Notes under the pieces: model-generated | What the model saw: only the letters and a program-made list of their open reading frames with translations | What the model was told of the DNA's origin: nothing | The model's database searches: none | NCBI GenBank assembly: GCA_905215425.1 | Contig: CAJMQD010000062.1 | Span: forward strand, 1 to 6,079 | DNA: 6,079 nucleotides | Direction of reading: 5' to 3' | Source of the DNA: an uncultured bacterium | Lineage (GTDB): Bacteria > Bacillota > Clostridia > Oscillospirales > Oscillospiraceae | Program-made: the position numbers and the translations under genes | Shown: one piece after another, positions 1-4,627 of the stretch | Layout: each line of letters starts with the position of its first letter | Position numbering within the stretch: the stretch's first letter is position 1

Positions 1-500
1 ACCCGGCCCCGGGCGTAGGGGATGATGCAGTAGGTGCAGAAATTGTTGCAGCCGTCCTCGATCTTCAGCATAGCCCGGGTTCGGCCCTCCAGTCCTCCGG
101 CGGGCAGCTGTTCAAACCCCCGGCGCTGGAACGCGTCATCCAGGGCGGTAAAGGGCTGCCGCTCCTGAACTGTACGCTCCAGAAGCTCCACAAAGCCGGT
201 GCGGTCGCCGGTGCCGCCGATCAGATCCACCCCCAGCTTTTCCACATCTCCCGGGTGTGTCTGGGGATAACAGCCGCACACCGCGATCACCGCGTCCGGA
301 GCCGTCTTTCTGGCCCGGCGGATGATCTGCCGGGACTTCTTATCACTTACTGCGGTAACGGTACAAGTATTGATCAGATAGGCGTCCGCGTCCCCCTCGA
401 AGGGGACGATCTCATGTCCCCGGGCGGAAAACATCTGCTCCAGCGCCTGGGTCTCATACTGGTTCACCTTACAGCCCAGGGTGTAAAACGCTATTCTCAT
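1..500 (-). CDS. mtaB: tRNA (N6-threonylcarbamoyladenosine(37)-C2)-methylthiotransferase MtaB, N-terminal part
   Basis: This radical-SAM enzyme adds a methylthio group to C2 of t6A at position 37 of ANN-decoding tRNAs, giving ms2t6A; it acts in the cytoplasm. The visible 166 residues start MRIAFYTLGCKVNQYET, the characteristic MtaB opening. The three cysteines of the N-terminal methylthiotransferase domain that hold the auxiliary 4Fe-4S cluster are C10, C46 and C77. The radical-SAM CxxxCxxC follows as C151, C155 and C158 within DGCNNFCTYC. The rest of the radical-SAM barrel and the C-terminal TRAM region lie beyond base 1; family members are usually 430-450 residues. The ATG at 500-498 overlaps the cupin stop as ATGA, and GGAG at 509-512 sits 8 nt upstream as its ribosome binding site. 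It is the third gene of the leftward operon. MiaB and RimO are related, but the TLGCKVNQYET opening favours MtaB. Confidence 0.93.
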   Translation of the reverse strand, partial: MRIAFYTLGCKVNQYETQALEQMFSARGHEIVPFEGDADAYLINTCTVTAVSDKKSRQIIRRARKTAPDAVIAVCGCYPQTHPGDVEKLGVDLIGGTGDRTGFVELLERTVQERQPFTALDDAFQRRGFEQLPAGGLEGRTRAMLKIEDGCNNFCTYCIIPYARGR

Positions 501-832
501 TTTCCGCACTCCGGCACCACGGCAAATACCCGCAGCTCGTCCTTGCCGTCGTTGATCAGGCTGTGCTCATGTCCCTCGGGACAGTAGTGGCAGGCGCCGG
601 GGACCAGCGTCTCATACGCTCCGTCATAGAGCACCTTTCCGGTGCCGGACAGGATATAGATGATCTCGCTGTTCCCCTGGTGGGTATGCAGGCCGATGGA
701 GGCCCCCGGCTCCAGGGTCAGTTCCATCACCCGCACATGCTCGTCCGAGAAGCCGCCCATGGTCAGCTTGCCCTGTCCGCCCTTAAAATCCGTCAGGGTC
801 TTTTTTTCCATATGCTCAAAATCAAGAATCAT
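497..832 (-). CDS. small single-domain cupin protein
   Basis: A 111-residue protein that is essentially one cupin_2 beta-barrel. Cupin motif 1 is complete at about 43-63 (G-x5-HTH-x4-E-x6-G), with likely metal ligands H49, H51 and E56. Motif 2 is at about 79-94 (PEGHEHSLIN), giving the fourth ligand H90, so the metal site looks intact. There is no signal peptide or membrane segment, so it is probably cytoplasmic. The substrate cannot be told from sequence: such minimal cupins include sugar-binding proteins, isomerases, dioxygenases and metal-dependent sensors. The start is firm, with AGGAGG at 840-845 and a 7-nt gap to the ATG at 832-830. That start overlaps the upstream ATPase stop (ATGA), and the cupin's own stop overlaps the mtaB start in the same way. 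It is therefore probably translated together with both neighbours, but no shared pathway is evident. Confidence 0.9.
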   Translation of the reverse strand: MILDFEHMEKKTLTDFKGGQGKLTMGGFSDEHVRVMELTLEPGASIGLHTHQGNSEIIYILSGTGKVLYDGAYETLVPGACHYCPEGHEHSLINDGKDELRVFAVVPECGK

Positions 833-2286
833 TGTTTTTCCTCCTCTGTATGCTCGTCCTCCGGCAGTTCCTTCAGGTCTGCCAGGGTCAGTTCCATCAG
901 TTGTTCCTTCGTGGGACTCTCCAGAGCCGCAACCCGATTGGCCTGCCGGGCCACCGCCTTCTCAAACAGGTTTCGCACCTCTCTGGCATTGCCGAAGTTC
1001 TCGTCCCGGTCCCGGAACAGCTGGTCGAAGTCCTGTACCGCCCACTCCTCGGCGTCCTTGGCCAGGGTATACCCGTTCCGTTTGCACTGGGAGCGGAAGA
1101 TCTCCATCAGCTGCGCCCCGGTGTAGTCCTCGAAGAAGAAGTACTTGTTGAATCGGGACTCCAGCCCCGGGTTGGAGTGGATAAACTTTTCCATCAGGTT
1201 GGTGTAGCCCGCCACAATGACGATCAGGTCGTTCCGGTGGTCCTCCATATTCTTCAGCAGGATCTCGATGGCCTCATGGCCGAAGTCGTTGCCGTTCTCC
1301 TGGTTGACCAGGGAGTATGCCTCATCGATAAACAGCACGCCGCCCAGGGCCTTCTGCACCACCTCCTGGGTTTTGATGGCGGTCTGGCCCACAAAGCCGG
1401 CCACCAGACCGGAGCGGTCCACCTCTACCAGCTGCCCCTTGCTGAGCACGCCGATGGCGTAGTAGATCTTGGCCAGCAGCCGGGCCACCGTGGTCTTGCC
1501 GGTGCCCGGGTTGCCCATGAACACCAGATGCAGCGACATGGGGGGCACGGGCAGCCCCTCGGCCTGCCGCAGCTTGCGCACCTTCACCAGGTTGATCAGA
1601 CTCTTTACATCCTTTTTCACCTGGTCCAGCCCGCACAGGCCGTCCAGCTCCGCCAGCACGTCCTCCAGCTTGGGGGGCGACTCGGGCGCCGGCTCCTCCT
1701 CCGGCTTTTTCTCCCGCACCTTGGGCGCAGGCTTTTGGGCCGCAGGGCCGGCGGCGGGCGCTTTGGTAATGAACTCATCCGCCCGCAGGGCGGGCCGGTC
1801 ACCCTTCAGGCCGTCCTGGTCGCACAGGGCGGCCATAGTATCGGCACAGGCGTTGATGAAGCCCGCCTCGCTCTCGCTTACCACGCCGTCTACCGCCGCA
1901 AACAGCAGCATCATCAGCGTCAGCGTGTCGGCAAAGCGGCGGGCCAGCACGGTGCCCCGTTGGCGGTCATACTGGCGCAGGCGGTCGAAAAACGCCGGGG
2001 GCTGGAACAGGTCGTAGTTGGCCACACCGGTGGCGACCTCCCAATACAGAGCGGCGGGGGACGGAGCTCCGGCAGTGTAAATCGCGTTGTAATACTCCAC
2101 ATGCTCGGGCTGAATGCCGCTGGCACTGTCCGCCTGCCACACCCCCAGGGCGCAGGTGCGCATATATTCATCCATTCCCCTGCTTACCGCCATGCGCAGG
2201 GTGGGATCCGGGATCAATTTACGATAGGCCGTCACGGCCTCGCTGTACTGTTTATGGGTCTGGCTGGCTGACATAACGCTCTTCAA
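829..2286 (-). CDS. CbbX/SpoVK-type AAA+ ATPase with TerB-like N-terminal domain
   Basis: A 485-residue protein if begun at the TTG chosen here. Residues about 1-116 are helical and of no recognised family. Residues 117-158 (motif AAVDGVVSESEAGF) resemble a TerB-like helical domain. A Pro/Ala/Lys/Glu-rich linker covers about 173-206. The AAA+ module has Walker A GNPGTGKT at 258-265, an aromatic pore loop AGFVGQT near 296, Walker B LFIDE with D321/E322, sensor 1 near 354-362, a likely arginine finger in NPGLESRF (R377) and sensor 2 GNAREVRN (R435). This is the CbxX/CfqX (CbbX) family, whose hexamers remodel protein substrates; Rubisco activase and SpoVK belong here, but no Rubisco gene is present. 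All catalytic residues look intact. The open frame continues to 2517, but a near-consensus promoter lies inside it and its ATG at 2343 is part of the -10 box. The TTG at 2286 has AGGAG 8 nt upstream; the ATG at 2274 is the alternative (481 residues). First gene of the leftward operon. Confidence 0.9.
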   Translation of the reverse strand: MKSVMSASQTHKQYSEAVTAYRKLIPDPTLRMAVSRGMDEYMRTCALGVWQADSASGIQPEHVEYYNAIYTAGAPSPAALYWEVATGVANYDLFQPPAFFDRLRQYDRQRGTVLARRFADTLTLMMLLFAAVDGVVSESEAGFINACADTMAALCDQDGLKGDRPALRADEFITKAPAAGPAAQKPAPKVREKKPEEEPAPESPPKLEDVLAELDGLCGLDQVKKDVKSLINLVKVRKLRQAEGLPVPPMSLHLVFMGNPGTGKTTVARLLAKIYYAIGVLSKGQLVEVDRSGLVAGFVGQTAIKTQEVVQKALGGVLFIDEAYSLVNQENGNDFGHEAIEILLKNMEDHRNDLIVIVAGYTNLMEKFIHSNPGLESRFNKYFFFEDYTGAQLMEIFRSQCKRNGYTLAKDAEEWAVQDFDQLFRDRDENFGNAREVRNLFEKAVARQANRVAALESPTKEQLMELTLADLKELPEDEHTEEEKQ

Positions 2287-2294
2287 CAGCCTCA

Positions 2295-2301
2295 CTCCTC
2301 T
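2295..2301 (-). promoter_or_regulatory. ribosome binding site deciding the ATPase start
   Basis: On the minus strand this reads AGAGGAG. Its AGGAG core (2295-2299) is 8 nt before the TTG at 2286-2284, an ideal distance, but 20 nt before the next ATG at 2274, which is too far. The ATG at 2325 would leave only about 10 nt of leader with no such site. This favours the TTG as the start. Confidence 0.65.
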
Positions 2302-2341
2302 GGCTCTTTGGTTGGCGGCATACATCTGCCGCAGTGATGTC

Positions 2342-2370
2342 ATTATACGGGGAATTGTTCCGGGGGTCAA
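2342..2370 (-). promoter_or_regulatory. sigma-A-type promoter of the ATPase-cupin-mtaB operon
   Basis: On the minus strand, a -35 box TTGACC (2370-2365) is separated by exactly 17 nt from a perfect -10 box TATAAT (2347-2342). Transcription would begin near 2335, giving a leader of about 49 nt before the TTG start. The spacer contains a small inverted repeat GGAA-TTG-TTCC (2351-2361) that could bind a regulator. An AT-rich patch lies upstream at about 2388-2412. Confidence 0.88.
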
Positions 2371-2430
2371 GGCAAAGGCCCAGAGGGTTATGATAAATTT
2401 GTAAACATTTTCCCCGGGGCGGATTTTCCG

Positions 2431-2459
2431 TTGACGCTGACCGCTTTTCAGGCTACAAT
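2431..2459 (+). promoter_or_regulatory. sigma-A-type promoter of the zinc-ribbon membrane protein gene
   Basis: The -35 box TTGACG (2431-2436), a 17-nt spacer and the -10 box TACAAT (2454-2459) are close to consensus. Start of transcription is expected near 2466. It is back to back with the leftward promoter, with 60 bp between the two -35 boxes, so the two units could share control. Confidence 0.85.
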
Positions 2460-2465
2460 AAGATA

Positions 2466-2598
2466 CAGTGTTCCGGCTTTTTCGGCTGTGTTCCGCCGGA
2501 TCGCGCTTCATTTGCAATCAGCCGCATCAGCGGTTTTCTGCCGCCCCGGTCTTTTGTCCGGTCCGCGGGCTTTTATTTCATACAAGGCGGTGTTTTCT
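2466..2598 (+). other. 5' leader of the zinc-ribbon membrane protein gene
   Basis: About 133 nt lie between the predicted transcription start and the ATG at 2599, with no gene. GTGTTCCG occurs twice (2468-2475 and 2488-2495), 20 bp apart. A small hairpin (2520-2525 with 2530-2535, 6 bp including one G-U pair, loop ATCA) overlaps a short T run; it is too weak to call a terminator. No known riboswitch is recognised. AAGGCGG at 2584-2590 is the ribosome binding site, 8 nt before the ATG. Confidence 0.6.
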
Positions 2599-3504
2599 AT
2601 GGCCAACAAGCAAAAATCCTCCCGCGGCGAGAGTTCCTCCCGCCACAACGATCTCATCCGCTGCGAAAACTGCGGTGAATATTACTCCGTCACGTATAAG
2701 CGCTGTCCCTTCTGCGACGAGCGGCCCGATCAGCCCGGCGGCGGACACGGGCGGCGGCTGGCCTCCAATAAGCGGGGCGGCGGCTATGGCGGACCGGTAA
2801 ACCCGGTGCAGATTGCTCTGCTGATCCTCTCGCTGGTCCTGGTCATTGCGGCGGTGTTCATCGTCGTGAAGGCCATCGCCCCCCTGTTCCACAAAAATCC
2901 CGCAGTGGACTCCAGCACCTCCACCTCGATCAGCACCCCGGGCGGCACCTCCGGCTCCTCTGCCACCGGTTTGACTCTGGACCGTACGGAGCTCACTTTG
3001 GCCGCCGGGGCCATCGACACACTGACCGTGATCCTTCCCGACGGCACCCAGGGTGAACTGGTCTGGACCACCAGCGACGCCACGGTGGCCACGGTGGACG
3101 CCAACGGCAAGGTGACCAACACCAACACCGCCGCCAGCGAGGCCACCGCCACCATCACCGCCGCGTTGGGCGAGGATTCCGCCTCCTGCACTGTGGTCTG
3201 TGCCGGCACCGGCACCACCACCGGCGGCAATACCGGCAGTCAGACCGGCACCACCCCCTCTGTCACCGGTACCATCGCCCCCAATACCGAGTGTGTCATC
3301 ACTAACGCAGAGGGCGGCCTGCGCATCCGCTCCGGCCCGGGCACCAGCTATGACGTACAGGTCAGCACCACCAACGGCGCCGCTGTCACCGTCCTGTCCG
3401 ATGCGGGGGATGGCTGGTACAAAATCAAGTACACCCTCCCCGGCGGTAAGAGCGCCGAGGGCTATGTGAAGCACGAGTATGTGGCCCCCGCCCCCAAGAG
3501 CTGA
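2599..3504 (+). CDS. zinc-ribbon, single-pass membrane protein with BIG2-like and SH3b domains
   Basis: A 301-residue protein of unknown function with a clear layout. A zinc ribbon at 22-39 has two CxxC pairs (C22/C25 and C36/C39). A Gly/Arg-rich stretch follows, then one hydrophobic helix at about 70-94. After a Ser/Thr/Gly linker (about 104-124) comes a BIG2-like Ig domain (about 125-201; motifs LTLAAG, VWTTSD, VATVDANGKV), a second Gly/Thr linker (about 202-230) and a C-terminal bacterial SH3 domain (about 231-296; motifs LRIRSGPGTSYD, GDGWYKIKY and GYV). With no signal peptide and Arg/Lys residues before the helix, the ribbon should be cytoplasmic and the BIG2 and SH3 domains outside, probably touching the cell wall. 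The ATG at 2599 has AAGGCGG 8 nt upstream; the frame extends to a TTG at 2431, but that is the -35 box. An envelope sensor or wall anchor is plausible; no enzyme domain is seen. C197 and C201 in the outer part are unusual. Confidence 0.9.
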   Translation: MANKQKSSRGESSSRHNDLIRCENCGEYYSVTYKRCPFCDERPDQPGGGHGRRLASNKRGGGYGGPVNPVQIALLILSLVLVIAAVFIVVKAIAPLFHKNPAVDSSTSTSISTPGGTSGSSATGLTLDRTELTLAAGAIDTLTVILPDGTQGELVWTTSDATVATVDANGKVTNTNTAASEATATITAALGEDSASCTVVCAGTGTTTGGNTGSQTGTTPSVTGTIAPNTECVITNAEGGLRIRSGPGTSYDVQVSTTNGAAVTVLSDAGDGWYKIKYTLPGGKSAEGYVKHEYVAPAPKS

Positions 3505-3522
3505 ATATTTTCCGGTCATTGA

Positions 3523-3567
3523 AGGGCCCTCCGGTTTAAATTGCCGGAGGGCCCTCTGTTTCCTCTC
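3523..3567 (+). terminator. rho-independent terminator after the zinc-ribbon membrane protein gene
   Basis: A perfect 12-bp stem, AGGGCCCTCCGG (3523-3534) with CCGGAGGGCCCT (3544-3555), has a 9-nt loop and is followed by a pyrimidine-rich but interrupted T tract (CTGTTTCCTCTCT). It starts 18 bp past the stop codon. The stem is very stable; the poor T run is its weak point. Confidence 0.85.
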
Positions 3568-3594
3568 TAATTTTCCATATTTATGCAAAAAGAG

Positions 3595-3623
3595 TTGCGA
3601 TTTTTTTAATATCATAATATACT
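3595..3623 (+). promoter_or_regulatory. sigma-A-type promoter of the GntR-family regulator
   Basis: The -35 box TTGCGA (3595-3600), a 17-nt very AT-rich spacer and the -10 box TATACT (3618-3623) lie just past the upstream terminator. Transcription should begin near 3630, giving a 60-nt leader. No convincing FadR-type operator (TGGT-N-ACCA type) is visible here. Confidence 0.72.
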
Positions 3624-3646
3624 ACTTGATAAGATAACAGGCAGAT

Positions 3647-3672
3647 AGGCAGGCGGCCGCCCGCTCCTGCCT
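3647..3672 (+). repeat. inverted repeat in the regulator leader, next to its ribosome binding site
   Basis: AGGCAGG (3647-3653) and CCTGCCT (3666-3672) form a 7-bp stem around a 12-nt loop. An alternative perfect 10-bp palindrome, GGCGGCCGCC (3652-3661), overlaps it. The stem ends 2 nt before the AAAGGCGG ribosome binding site (3675-3682). It could be an operator for self-control or an RNA hairpin that affects translation; neither is shown. Confidence 0.45.
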
Positions 3673-3689
3673 GGAAAGGCGGTATATCT

Positions 3690-4409
3690 ATGGGCGCGAT
3701 CAAACGAATCTCGCTTTCTCAGCAGGTGCTCACCTCTATTCTGGACTACATCCGTGACAATCAGCTGCGGGTGGGGGACAAATTGCCCACGGAGAGTGAG
3801 TTTTCCAAGCGTTTTCAAGTCAGCCGCACCAGCGTGCGGGAGGCCATGAAGGTACTGAACTTCAACGGCGCGGTGGAGTCCATCCCGGGCAAGGGCGCCT
3901 TTATCCGGGAACCCATGCTGAGCTTTCTGCTGAACACGGAGGAAAATCTGGTGGACCAGGCCAACGTCTCGGTCTCTCAGGTGATGGAGGTCCGTCTGGC
4001 GGTGGAGCTGCTGGCCGCCGACCTGGCCATCAAGCGGGCCACGGAGCAGGATCTGGAGTGGATCGGCGCCGCCATCGACGATATGCGGCAGGCAGCAGCC
4101 ATCGGCAAACCGTGGACCTGGGAGAGTCCCGCCTTCCACATCCGCATCGCCGAGAGCACCAAGAATCCTCTGGTGGTCAAGCTGATGGAGTCCTATGTGG
4201 ACACGGTGACCCGGTACTGCGAGACCATGGGCGACTTTCACATCAGCCCGGCCGAGCACATCCGCAGTCACGAAGCTATTCTGAATGCCATCCGCGCCCG
4301 CGACCCGGAGACCGCCCACGCCGCCATTCACGCCCATATGGAAGACGCGGAGCAAACCATCCACCGCCTGGTCAACAAAGACAGCGCCCTTCTCTTTATG
4401 CGGGATTGA
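3690..4409 (+). CDS. GntR-family transcriptional regulator, FadR/FCD subfamily
   Basis: A 239-residue DNA-binding regulator of usual family length. The winged helix-turn-helix occupies about 5-73: LPTESEFSKRFQVSRTSVRE is the helix-turn-helix core, and the wing ends with the typical PGKGAFI (66-72). Residues about 95-225 form the all-helical FCD ligand-binding domain. Of the four residues that usually hold a metal there, three His are present (H150 in AFH, H194 in SHEAIL, H216 in HAHME). The usual Asp four residues before the first His is Ser146, with Glu145 beside it. FCD regulators typically sense small organic acids or sugar acids; the ligand here is unknown. AAAGGCGG at 3675-3682 is 7 nt before the ATG. 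It has its own promoter and terminator, so it is a single-gene unit. No metabolic target operon is next to it apart from nadE downstream, so self-control or a distant target is as likely as nadE control. Confidence 0.93.
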   Translation: MGAIKRISLSQQVLTSILDYIRDNQLRVGDKLPTESEFSKRFQVSRTSVREAMKVLNFNGAVESIPGKGAFIREPMLSFLLNTEENLVDQANVSVSQVMEVRLAVELLAADLAIKRATEQDLEWIGAAIDDMRQAAAIGKPWTWESPAFHIRIAESTKNPLVVKLMESYVDTVTRYCETMGDFHISPAEHIRSHEAILNAIRARDPETAHAAIHAHMEDAEQTIHRLVNKDSALLFMRD

Positions 4410-4425
4410 GCTCTTACGCAAAGAT

Positions 4426-4480
4426 GCCCCGGACAGTTGGCCCGCCAACTGCCCGGGGCTTTTGTCTTTCCTGTTTTTTT
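4426..4480 (+). terminator. rho-independent terminator after the GntR-family regulator
   Basis: A stem of GCCCCGG-A-CAGTTGG (4426-4440) with CCAACTG-C-CCGGGGC (4445-4459) gives 14 paired bases and one A/C mismatch around a CCCG loop. TTTT follows directly, and a second run of seven T ends at 4480. It starts 16 bp after the regulator stop and separates the regulator from nadE. Confidence 0.92.
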
Positions 4481-4503
4481 ACGATTCCCGCACCCGCCTT
4501 ATC

Positions 4504-4532
4504 TTGCTTTTACAAAAAAAATAGAGTATGAT
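4504..4532 (+). promoter_or_regulatory. nadE: sigma-A-type promoter of nadE
   Basis: The -35 box TTGCTT (4504-4509), a 17-nt A-rich spacer and the -10 box TATGAT (4527-4532) lie just after the terminator. Transcription should start near 4539, leaving a leader of about 89 nt. The leader contains CTTGCAAG, a short possible stem at 4555-4568 and ATCGGA twice (4579-4596), but no NAD riboswitch that I recognise. Confidence 0.72.
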
Positions 4533-4627
4533 ACCCCTTGCAAGTTTAAATTCATGCTCCCGTGGGCAGACCTCGCCCTATCGGAAGGCCATCGGAGCAA
4601 AATCGATATTAAGGAGGAACTGCCTTT

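Noticed and set aside
832..2271. 479-residue plus-strand open frame opposite the ATPase
   Set aside because: It is antisense to a gene with full AAA+ motifs, has a Leu/Gln/His/Gly-rich composition with no domain, and is explained by high third-position GC.
2520..2539. Attenuator-like hairpin followed by T's in the zinc-ribbon gene leader
   Set aside because: Only 6 bp including a G-U pair, with part of the T run used in the stem; too weak to call a terminator.
2431..2598. N-terminal extension of the zinc-ribbon protein to the TTG at 2431
   Set aside because: That TTG is the -35 box of the gene's own promoter; the ATG at 2599 has a good ribosome binding site and begins a sensible protein.
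2578..3615. 345-residue minus-strand Gly-rich open frame
   Set aside because: It is a shadow of the repetitive Thr/Gly/Ala codons of the zinc-ribbon membrane protein and runs through that gene's terminator.
4539..4627. Possible NAD riboswitch in the nadE leader
   Set aside because: The region does not show the sequence pattern of NAD-sensing motifs I know, and the stems are short and unconvincing.
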